In this document: piece after piece, positions 25,377 through 31,871 of the stretch
Layout: every line of letters starts with the position of its first letter
Position numbering within the stretch: position 1 is the stretch's first letter
DNA from: Ruminococcus sp.
GTDB taxonomy: Bacteria > Bacillota > Clostridia > Oscillospirales > Ruminococcaceae
DNA: 32,730 nt
NCBI GenBank assembly: GCA_017529875.1
Contig: JAFXNC010000025.1
Location: 1-32,730 of the forward strand
Direction: 5' to 3'
The notes under the pieces: model-generated
The model's database searches: none
What the model was told of the DNA's origin: nothing
What the model saw: the letters and a program-made list of their open reading frames with translations, nothing else
Program-made: the position numbers and the translations under genes

Positions 25377-25946
25377 ATGACCAACAAAAACTTTCGTACC
25401 GACAACAAATCATTCCTGCTGTACAAGGACTGGCAGAGCATCTTCGAGATGCTCTCGGACGAGCAGGCGGGCAGGCTCATCAAGGCGCTGTTCGATTTCA
25501 GCTCAGGGGCACAGGTGGAGCCCTTCCGGGAGGCGGCGCTGCACATGGCCTTCACCATCATATCGGCGCAGCTGGTGCGGGACGGCGAGAAATGGGAACA
25601 GGTCTGCGCCGCCAACTCCCGCAACGGCAAAAAGGGCGGCCGTCCCCGGAAGGACGCCGCGAACGAAGAAGAAACCGGGCGGTTTTCTCAAAAAGCGAAA
25701 AAAGCCGATACAGATAATGATACAGATACAGACAATGATACGGATAATGATGAAGATACAGAAACAAAAAAAGAGAGTGTTACAGAAAATGCCGAAGGCA
25801 CAGAAAATGACCCTGACCATGATGATGAAAATGAGTATGAGACAGGTGTGTGTGCGCAAAGCCGCACTTTCGGCATCCCGGAACCGCCCTCTGAGGACGA
25901 GAGGCTCGCGGAGGTGCGCAGGAGGCTTGATGAATACGGCAGGTAA
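25377..25946 (+). CDS. DUF6291-type phage/plasmid replication-like protein
   Basis: The frame is open far upstream, but AGGAGG (25364-25369) sits seven bases before the ATG at 25377 and the conserved part begins there, so the protein has 189 residues. Residues 10-95 (SFLLYKDWQSIFEMLSDEQ, AGRLIKALFDFSSG, then MAFTIISAQLVRDGEKWE and RNGKKGGRPRK) match the N-terminal domain of DUF6291 proteins, often annotated in prophages beside DnaD-type replication genes. A low-complexity acidic stretch (about 110-150, Asp-Thr-Asp-Asn) follows, and a C-terminal helix-like segment EDERLAEVRRRLDEYGR ends the protein. The usual DnaD or winged-helix second domain is missing. Its last codons and stop form the beginning of the tandem array at 25941. 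Replication or DNA binding is inferred from relatives. Confidence 0.75.
   Translation: MTNKNFRTDNKSFLLYKDWQSIFEMLSDEQAGRLIKALFDFSSGAQVEPFREAALHMAFTIISAQLVRDGEKWEQVCAANSRNGKKGGRPRKDAANEEETGRFSQKAKKADTDNDTDTDNDTDNDEDTETKKESVTENAEGTENDPDHDDENEYETGVCAQSRTFGIPEPPSEDERLAEVRRRLDEYGR
25707..25766 (+). repeat. Hexamer microsatellite inside the DUF6291 gene
   Basis: About ten imperfect in-frame copies of GATACA/GATAAT encode a Asp-Thr-Asp-Asn run. Because the unit is six bases, gain or loss of units keeps the frame, so the linker length can vary by slippage. Confidence 0.85.
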
Positions 25947-26302
25947 GGTCGGCATTTTGACAAGGTAAGCTTGGCATTTTGACAAGGTAAGGTCGGCATT
26001 TTGACAAGGTGGGGTTATCTCAGGGATAAGGCAGGGTTATCTCAGGGATAATGCAGAGTTATCTCAGAGATAAGGCAGAGTTATCTCAGGGATAAGGCAG
26101 AGTTGGCCGTGTGTACAAGGCAGAGTTGGCCATACGTACAAGGCAGGGTTGGCCGTAGGTACAAGGCAGGGTTGGCCGTAGGTACAAGGCAGGGTTGGCC
26201 GTAGGTACAAGGCAGGGTCAACATCATGTTAAGGCAGACTAAACATAAAGTATAAGGCAGACTAAACATAAAGTATAAGGCAGGGTAACACATATCGTAA
26301 GG
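25941..26302 (+). repeat. 16-unit tandem array with constant core and block-wise variable insert
   Basis: Units of 22-23 bases follow without gaps. Each has a core close to AAGGCAGRGT and an insert of 11-13 bases. The inserts fall in blocks of neighbours: units 1-3 (GGCATTTTGAC, cores AAGGTAAG), 4-7 (TTATCTCAGGGAT), 8-12 (TTGGCC, then GTGTGTAC, ATACGTAC or GTAGGTAC), 13 (CAACATCATGTT), 14-15 identical (CTAAACATAAAGTAT), 16 (AACACATATCGT). Units 4-7 can fold as TTATC/GATAA; unit 13 as AACAT/ATGTT; others pair less well (unit 2 CTTG/CAAG). Unit 1 begins in the last two codons of the DUF6291 gene and its TAA is the stop. No credible gene lies in the array on either strand. From 26303 to 26420 I see nothing recognisable apart from a short CAGTG/CACTG hairpin near 26338. 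Confidence 0.9.
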
Positions 26303-26420
26303 CATGAAATATTCTCCCGGCAGACATAAAAAGATCTCAGTGCGGCACTGAAAAAAGCGCATATCAAAAGCTGTCCGGTGAATAGTAATGAATGGGGCAA
26401 AAAAAGCGAAGAGTGCTCAG

Positions 26421-26718
26421 GGCGAGGAGGGGCTTTTGGCGTGGAGTGAACGCAGCACAGGCGAGGAGGGGCTTTTGAGCCGGAGCGAACGGAGCGAGGA
26501 ACGAGCGGAGAGAACGCAGGCTCAAAGGTCGAGCCCCGACGAAGCCGGGGGTATGGGGGCGGCAGCCCCCATTTAGATAACCGGAGAGAACGGAGCGCCA
26601 AAACCGGGGCCCCGACGAAGCCGGGGGTATGGGGGCGGCAGCCCCCCATTTAGATAACCGGGGGAAGTTTCTTGCTCGTCTTCGCTCGCAAGAAACCGGG
26701 GGCAACGCCCCCATTTAG
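26421..26718 (+). repeat. GC-rich composite palindromic repeat, copy B with extra tail copies
   Basis: It starts with two tandem copies of CGAGGAGGGGCTTTTG (26422 and 26462), then the stem TTTGAGCC/GGCTCAAA (26474-26481 with 26519-26526), the GGAGCGAGGAACGAGCGGAG filler, CGACGAAGCCGGGG, and a tail hairpin ATGGGGGC/GCCCCCAT (26553-26572) followed by ATTTAGATAACC. A shorter copy with tail hairpin follows at 26581-26655, then GTTTCTTGC/GCAAGAAAC (26667-26696) and a last hairpin GGGGGC/GCCCCC (26698-26712) with ATTTAGATA. Compared with copy A the stem has changed at two positions on both arms, so pairing is kept. Confidence 0.85.
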
Positions 26719-26772
26719 ATAGCATATTATTGCGCGATCCTGCCAATGCTACACATGAAAGGGGCTTGAGAT

Positions 26773-29118
26773 ATGAGTGATAAGGGGTTCGGACTGGAAC
26801 GGCTCACCGGGAGAGCCAGGGAGGCCGTCAAGCTGGCGGCTGCAGCTGCCGGGAGACTGGGGGCTTGCAGTATCGGGTCGGAGCATCTGCTCTGCGGGCT
26901 CATTGAGGAAGGCGAGGGCACCGCTGCCGCCATACTGGAGGAAAGCGGCGTTACTCTCGGGGCGGTGATCTCGCTGGCTGAGAAGCGGGGCACCGCCTGC
27001 AAGGACTGTCCCCCGGAGCTGTCGGGGGAGGCAAGGCGCATACTCCGGTCGGCGGCGGTGGCGGCAGGCAGCGAGGGCAGCATACAGACCGGGACGGAGT
27101 TCATCCTGGCGGCTATGCTCAGAGAGCCGGACTGCGCCGCTGTGGGCATACTCAGAGCGCTGGGATGCAGCCTCACCAAGCTGCTGACCCGATGCAGCGC
27201 CGGCACCAGAGCCGTCACAGAGCAGGCTAAGCCCCGTCTCAGACAGCTGGAAAAGTACGGCAGAGAGCTGACACGCCGTTCGGTCTGCGAGGGCTTCGAC
27301 CCGGTGATAGGCCGGGAGCGGGAGATAAGCCGCATACTCAGCATACTCTGCCGGCGCAGCAAGAACAACCCCTGCCTCACCGGGGAGGCCGGGGTGGGCA
27401 AGACCGCCGTTGTGGAGGGGTTGGCTGCGCGGATAGCCGCCGGAGAGGTGCCTGCAAAGCTCTGCGGGAAGCGCATTTTCGCCCTTGACCTGACCCTGCT
27501 GCTGGCGGGGGCGAAGTACCGGGGGGACTTTGAGGAAAGGCTCCGCTCCTGCGCCGACGAGGCCGCTGCCGCCGGGGATGTGATACTCTTCATCGACGAG
27601 CTTCATAACATCATGGGCACAGGTGCCGCCGAGGGTGCCATAGATGCGGCGAATATCCTCAAACCCCAGCTTGCAAGGGGTGAGCTGACGGTCATCGGCG
27701 CCACCACCTGCGACGAGTACAGGCGCACCGTAGAGCGGGACAGCGCCATGGACAGACGGTTCCAGCGGGTGGACATCTCCGAGCCGGATGCGGAACGCAC
27801 TCTCGCCATACTCAAGGGCATCAGACCCCGCTATGAGCAGTTCCACGGCATCCGCATCAGCGACGGGGTACTGGCACGGATAACGGCTCTCGCTCAGCGG
27901 TATGTCCCGGAGCGGAGGTTCCCCGATAAGGCCATCGACATACTGGACGAGGCCTGCGCCTGCGAGCGGCTGCGGCAGGACAGCAAAGAGCATAGGACGG
28001 CGCTTTCGGAGGCCTTTGACGGCTATGTATGCGGCAGGCTCAGCCGGGAGCAGTATCTTTCGGCGCTGTCGGAGAGGTCGCCTCAGAGCCCTCCGGAGCT
28101 GTCCTGCGGCACCTGTGAGGCAGTGGTGTCGCGGCTCACCGGTATCGACTGCGGGGAGCTTTCCCGCAGCGAGGCGGATAAGCTGAGAGCCCTGCCGGGG
28201 CGCCTCAAAGCCGAGGTCATCGGGCAGGAGGAGGCCATAGACCGGCTCTGCGGAGCGGTGTTCCGGTGCCGCTCCGGGCTCCACGATGACAGGCGGCCTG
28301 TGGGGAGCTTTCTGTTCATCGGCACCAGCGGCGTGGGCAAGAGCCGTCTTGCGGGGGCGCTGGCAAGGGCGCTGTTCTCCCGGCAGGACGCGCTGATACG
28401 GTTCGATATGTCGGAGTATTCGGAGCGGCACAGCGTATCCAGGCTCATCGGCGCGCCTCCGGGGTATGTGGGCTGCGACAGCGGCGGACTGCTCACAGAG
28501 CAGGTGAGGCGGCGGCCTTACAGCGTGGTGCTCCTTGACGAGATAGAGAAGGCGGACAGGAGCATCTATGAGCTGCTTTTGCAGATCATGGAGGAAGGCG
28601 TCCTCACAGACAGCTCCGGCAGGCGGGTGTCATTCTCGGAGACGGTGCTCATCATGACCTCCAACGCCGGCATGGCGGACTTCGAGCGCAGGCCGCAGGT
28701 AGGCTTTGGGGAGCGGGATAATGCCGACGAGCTTAGGCGTGCGGCTGAGAAGGCTGCGGGAAAGCTCTTCTCCCCGGAGCTGGCGGGGCGGCTGGACGGG
28801 GTCATAGTCTTCAAAAAGCACGGCCTTGACGAGCTGACGCAGATAGCGCAGTTACAGCTTGGGGAGCTTGCAAAGCGTGCCTCGGCGCTGGGGTGCAGCC
28901 TGAGCTTTTCGGAGGACACAGCACAGGTACTGGCGCAGCGCAGCCTGGGAAGTCCCTCCGGCGCCCGGGAGATACGCCGCCTGATAACCGCCGACATCGA
29001 GACCCGCCTGAGCCGCCGTCTGATAGACGGCGAGACAAGATCATTCACCGTAGCCCCCGACAAAGACACCTTTATTGTTTCAGAAAATGCAGTAATTAAC
29101 ACATTGTTTACGAAATAA
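26773..29118 (+). CDS. ClpC-like AAA+ protease ATPase, divergent
   Basis: A 781-residue Hsp100 protein with two N-terminal Clp repeats (about 8-60 and 80-135), a first AAA+ domain (Walker A GEAGVGKT near 205, Walker B ILFIDELHN near 277, arginine finger in DSAMDRRFQ), a middle region of about 50 residues, and a second AAA+ domain (Walker A GTSGVGKS near 516, Walker B VVLLDEIEKA near 588, MTSNAG). A VGF tripeptide after TSNAG (near 642) matches the loop that docks ClpP, so it probably feeds substrates to ClpP. Unusual points: the middle region is shorter than in Bacillus ClpC, the usual SxWTG is SRLTGID, Walker A proline is replaced, and it is unusually Cys-rich. No ctsR or mcsAB neighbours are present. 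GAAAGGGG precedes the ATG; no clear promoter was found in the repeat-rich upstream DNA. Confidence 0.9.
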   Translation: MSDKGFGLERLTGRAREAVKLAAAAAGRLGACSIGSEHLLCGLIEEGEGTAAAILEESGVTLGAVISLAEKRGTACKDCPPELSGEARRILRSAAVAAGSEGSIQTGTEFILAAMLREPDCAAVGILRALGCSLTKLLTRCSAGTRAVTEQAKPRLRQLEKYGRELTRRSVCEGFDPVIGREREISRILSILCRRSKNNPCLTGEAGVGKTAVVEGLAARIAAGEVPAKLCGKRIFALDLTLLLAGAKYRGDFEERLRSCADEAAAAGDVILFIDELHNIMGTGAAEGAIDAANILKPQLARGELTVIGATTCDEYRRTVERDSAMDRRFQRVDISEPDAERTLAILKGIRPRYEQFHGIRISDGVLARITALAQRYVPERRFPDKAIDILDEACACERLRQDSKEHRTALSEAFDGYVCGRLSREQYLSALSERSPQSPPELSCGTCEAVVSRLTGIDCGELSRSEADKLRALPGRLKAEVIGQEEAIDRLCGAVFRCRSGLHDDRRPVGSFLFIGTSGVGKSRLAGALARALFSRQDALIRFDMSEYSERHSVSRLIGAPPGYVGCDSGGLLTEQVRRRPYSVVLLDEIEKADRSIYELLLQIMEEGVLTDSSGRRVSFSETVLIMTSNAGMADFERRPQVGFGERDNADELRRAAEKAAGKLFSPELAGRLDGVIVFKKHGLDELTQIAQLQLGELAKRASALGCSLSFSEDTAQVLAQRSLGSPSGAREIRRLITADIETRLSRRLIDGETRSFTVAPDKDTFIVSENAVINTLFTK

Positions 29119-29142
29119 GAGCAATAATCACTGAAAAAACTG

Positions 29143-29172
29143 TTGTGCAGTTGAGTAAAAGTGTGATATAAT
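29143..29172 (+). promoter_or_regulatory. Promoter of the degV-like gene
   Basis: TTGTGC (29143-29148), an 18-base spacer, then a perfect TATAAT (29167-29172) preceded by TGA, an extended -10 (TGNTATAAT). No terminator was found between the ClpC-like stop and this promoter, so readthrough may add to expression. Confidence 0.75.
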
Positions 29173-29211
29173 GTAAATGATATGATTATCCCTACCCAAG
29201 GAGGCTGCATA

Positions 29212-30081
29212 ATGGCTGACAGAAAATATATCCTTATGTCCGACTCCACCTGCGATCTGCCGCCGGAGGTCATCAAGCAGATGGGAACGCCGATACTGAA
29301 ATTCCACTTTGAGATAGACGGCGCTACCCATGAGGACGGAGGCATGGATTTCCACGAGTTCTACGACATGATGAGAAACGGCTCCATGACCAAGACCTCG
29401 CAGATATCCCCCGCGCAGGCCGAGGAGGGCTTTGAGAAGGTTTTAAAGCAGGGCAAAGACATCCTTTACCTGAGCTTTTCCTCGGGGCTCAGCGGTACAT
29501 ACAACAGCGCCTGCATGGCCAAAGAGAACCTGACAGAGAAGTACCCGGAGGCTAAGATCACTGTCATAGACAGCCTCTGCGCCTCAACGGGGCAGGGACT
29601 GCTGCTCTACAAGGCCTGGGAGAAGATGTGCGAGGGGCTCACCCTTGACGAGCTGGCAGACTGGATCGAGGAAAACAAGCTCCACCTCTGCCACCTGTTC
29701 ACGGTGGACGATCTGGTGTACTTAAAACGCGGCGGACGCATCTCCCGGACTACGGCGCTGGCGGGGACTATCCTCGGCATCAAGCCCATTCTCCACGTTG
29801 ACGACGAGGGCCGGCTGGTATCCATCGGCAAGGTGAGAGGCAGAAAGCAGAGCCTCAACAAGATCATCGACCTGATGTGCGAGCGGATCGAGGGCTACGA
29901 CAACCCTGTCATCGGCATCTCCCACGGCGACTGCTGGGGCGACGCGGACTACATAGCGGAGCTGGCAAAGAAGAAGCTGGGTCAGGACACGAAGGTCATC
30001 ACCTCCTATACCGGCACCGTCATCGGCGCACACTCGGGACCGGGAACACTCGCGTTTTTCTTCATGGGAGATAAACGGTAA
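29212..30081 (+). CDS. DegV family fatty-acid-binding protein
   Basis: A 289-residue DegV protein. DegV/FakB proteins hold a fatty acid and present it to the kinase FakA for incorporation into phospholipid. Motifs: SDSTCDLPPEV at the start, KTSQISPAQAEE, the fatty-acid-carboxylate loop YLSFSSGLSGTYNSA (about 80-95), DDLVYLKRGGRISRTTA (about 165-182), GTLAFFF near the end. A 10-residue longer start is possible at 29182, but AAGGAGG lies seven bases before the ATG at 29212 and conserved sequence starts there. No fakA-like kinase gene is adjacent. A terminator-type hairpin follows. Confidence 0.95.
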   Translation: MADRKYILMSDSTCDLPPEVIKQMGTPILKFHFEIDGATHEDGGMDFHEFYDMMRNGSMTKTSQISPAQAEEGFEKVLKQGKDILYLSFSSGLSGTYNSACMAKENLTEKYPEAKITVIDSLCASTGQGLLLYKAWEKMCEGLTLDELADWIEENKLHLCHLFTVDDLVYLKRGGRISRTTALAGTILGIKPILHVDDEGRLVSIGKVRGRKQSLNKIIDLMCERIEGYDNPVIGISHGDCWGDADYIAELAKKKLGQDTKVITSYTGTVIGAHSGPGTLAFFFMGDKR

Positions 30082-30097
30082 GGGCGGTTTCTCTGTA

Positions 30098-30202
30098 AAG
30101 AAGAAAGAATAAAAAGGCTGTAAAGAAGAAAGAATAAAAAGAAAGAATAAAGAATAAAAGAGAGCTGAAGCTCTCCGGTATCGCCTCCGGCGATGGTTTT
30201 TT
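30098..30202 (+). terminator. GAATAAA-rich hairpin element ending in a terminator after degV
   Basis: A purine-rich stretch of AAAGAATAAA-type repeats (30098-30159) leads into two perfect hairpins: GAGAGCT/AGCTCTC (30160-30175) and ATCGCC/GGCGAT with loop TCC (30180-30194), the second followed by GGTTTTTT. It would end the degV transcript. The remaining bases up to the ybjQ promoter (30203-30255) show nothing else. The same modules recur at 30673-30810. Confidence 0.8.
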
Positions 30203-30255
30203 GAGATCGTCCGCTGCGTTTCTGTCAGATTGTATTAAAATTTGCTGAACAAGGC

Positions 30256-30284
30256 TTGACATTTTAGTTAAAAAAGTGTATAAT
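30256..30284 (+). promoter_or_regulatory. Consensus promoter of the ybjQ-like gene
   Basis: TTGACA (30256-30261), 17 bases, TATAAT (30279-30284), both perfect. The leader is about 45 bases; ribosome site GGAGG at 30322-30326. Confidence 0.92.
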
Positions 30285-30334
30285 GGTATCCGGGAGCTTT
30301 CCCGTAATATCATTACCGATCGGAGGAAATTTAA

Positions 30335-30646
30335 ATGCTTATCGTTACAACTGATACTATCACCGGCAAGGAACTCGAAATGCTCGGCGTCGTTAAGGGC
30401 AGCACCGTACAGTCCAAGCACATCGGCAAGGACCTCATGGCAGGCCTGAAAAACGTTGTGGGCGGCGAGGTAAAGGGCTATGTTGAGATGATGGACGAGG
30501 CCCGTGAGATCGCTACCACAAGAATGGTGGATGAAGCCAAGCAGCTGGGCGCTGACGCCGTCGTTGCCATGAGATACGCCTCCAGCTCCATTATGCAGAG
30601 CGCAGCCGAGGTCATCGCATACGGCACCGCAGTAAGGTTCAAGTGA
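30335..30646 (+). CDS. YbjQ/UPF0145 (DUF74) family protein
   Basis: A 103-residue protein of the YbjQ family, which forms small ring-shaped pentamers; the cellular role is not established, and a heavy-metal-binding name exists only by annotation. Conserved parts visible: TTDTITGKELEMLGVVKG at the start, the GKDLMAGLKNVVGGEVKGY loop (about 31-49), ARE(I/A)ATTRM and AKQLGADAVVAMRY (about 56-82), and AEVIAYGTAV at the end. It is a complete single-gene unit, with one of the best promoters in the window, so it should be well expressed. It lies between two copies of a modular hairpin element. Confidence 0.93.
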   Translation: MLIVTTDTITGKELEMLGVVKGSTVQSKHIGKDLMAGLKNVVGGEVKGYVEMMDEAREIATTRMVDEAKQLGADAVVAMRYASSSIMQSAAEVIAYGTAVRFK

Positions 30647-30672
30647 GCCAAAAGTGCGCGGGTTCCCGCTAA

Positions 30673-30810
30673 AAGAATAAAGAATAAAAAAGAAAGAATA
30701 AAGAATAAAAAAGGTATCGCCTCCGGCGATGATTTAAAATCGTCCGCAATGCGGACACCGGAGAGCTTTAGCTCTCTATTATTCTTTATTCTTTATTTTT
30801 ATTCTTTATT
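30673..30810. repeat. Modular palindromic element acting as a bidirectional terminator
   Basis: AAAGAATAAAGAATAAA repeats on the left (30673-30712) are mirrored by TTATTCTTTATTC on the right (30778-30810). Between them lie three perfect hairpins: ATCGCC/GGCGAT (30716-30730), GTCCGC/GCGGAC (30742-30756), GAGAGCT/AGCTCTC (30761-30776). On the minus strand the first is followed by a T-run and would end the lacI transcript; on the plus strand the last is followed by T-rich sequence and would end ybjQ. Its reverse complement shares GAATAAAGAATAA and the GAGAGCT hairpin with the element at 30098, then the hairpins differ in number and order. Confidence 0.8.
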
Positions 30811-31834
30811 ATTTATTTTGCCCCGGGTTCATGGTCGAGCGGCGTATCAGCATCTCAAAGCTCATCAGCGGCAGGTGCTCACCTGCGGGGGCGCCTGAGA
30901 GCAGGTTCATCAGCTTTGCAGCCGCCGCAGAGCCCAGCTTTGCCGCGTCAAAGATCAGCGACGTGATCGGCGGGGAGTAGCTGTCAAGGTATACGCTGTC
31001 GTAGAAGGAGGCCACTCTTATGTCCTCCGGGATGCGCATACCCCTGGCGTTGAGGGTCGCCAGCAGCTTCATGCACAGCATATCGTCTCCGCAGACTATG
31101 CAGGAGGGCTTTTCCCTCAGCAGCATGGACACGGCTTTTGTGAATTTCAGCTCGCTGTCCGCACCGGTGAAGATCAGCCTTTCCTCCGCGTGGGAGCTGC
31201 CGAAGGCGCTCATAAACCCGGTGTAGCGGCTGCGGTTGACGGTGTATTCCATGTTGCCGATGAGCAGTCCCAGCTTGTCCGGCGGGGTGGACATCAGCAG
31301 GTAGGAGGTGAGCTCGGTGCAGCCCTTCACATGGTCGCTGTCCACGATGACGCTGTCGGAGTGTACGCTGCGCCCAAGTACGACGTAGGGCATACCGTTT
31401 TCGCTCAGCAGCTCCTCGATACTGCCGTCTGAGGCAGGCCGCGTCACCAGTACGCCGTCCACCTTGCGGTTCTCGATGACCCTTTGCAGCTGGGTGTGAT
31501 TGTCACGTTCCGTGCCGATGACCACCGCGTCATAGTCGTGCAAAGCGCACTCCTTGGCGATGCCTGTGAGGCAGGTCTGGAAGAAGGGTGCGTCGAACTC
31601 GCTCTGATCCATGGGTATCACAACGCCGATATTGTATGTCCTCTGCTCCGAGAGGCTCTTGGCTATCATGTTCGGGCGGTAATTCATCTCCTTGATGCAC
31701 GCGAAAACCTTCTCCCGCGTCTCTGCCCTTATCCTGCCCTTGCCGGATATCGCCCGCGACACTGTGGATTTCGAGATCCCGAGAGCCGCCGCGATATCTT
31801 CCAGCTGGGGCTTTTTTTGATTAGGCTTAGTCAT
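30809..31834 (-). CDS. LacI-family transcriptional regulator
   Basis: A 341-residue repressor-type regulator. The helix-turn-helix at residues 10-30 (LEDIAAALGISKSTVSRAISGKGRI) and the hinge helix (RPNMIAKSLSEQRTYNIGVVIP, about 53-73) are typical. The remainder is a periplasmic-binding-protein-like sugar-sensing domain with FFQTCLTGIAKE, VDGVLVTRP, CIVCGDDMLCMKLL and a C-terminal RRST. AGAGGCGGA precedes the ATG. It is the next gene after the sugar-ABC ATPase, 37 bases downstream on the same strand, so it probably senses a sugar and controls carbohydrate uptake genes. The ligand cannot be predicted from sequence. Confidence 0.93.
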   Translation of the reverse strand: MTKPNQKKPQLEDIAAALGISKSTVSRAISGKGRIRAETREKVFACIKEMNYRPNMIAKSLSEQRTYNIGVVIPMDQSEFDAPFFQTCLTGIAKECALHDYDAVVIGTERDNHTQLQRVIENRKVDGVLVTRPASDGSIEELLSENGMPYVVLGRSVHSDSVIVDSDHVKGCTELTSYLLMSTPPDKLGLLIGNMEYTVNRSRYTGFMSAFGSSHAEERLIFTGADSELKFTKAVSMLLREKPSCIVCGDDMLCMKLLATLNARGMRIPEDIRVASFYDSVYLDSYSPPITSLIFDAAKLGSAAAAKLMNLLSGAPAGEHLPLMSFEMLIRRSTMNPGQNK

Positions 31835-31871
31835 CGTTATCCGCCTCTTTTTCGGTCAGTCAGACCTGTGC

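Noticed and set aside
25941..26302. CRISPR array
   Set aside because: The constant part is only about 10 bases, neighbouring inserts are nearly identical, the period is 22-23 bases, and there is no cas gene in the window.
26081..26714. Reverse-strand proteins through the array and copy B of the repeat
   Set aside because: The units are 22 or 23 bases, so the frame is not kept between units; the sequences are Pro/Leu/Cys-rich translations of repeats, and no ribosome site is present.
26749..28431. Long 560-residue frame opposite the ClpC-like gene
   Set aside because: It is a shadow of a well-supported AAA+ gene; high GC opens the opposite frame.
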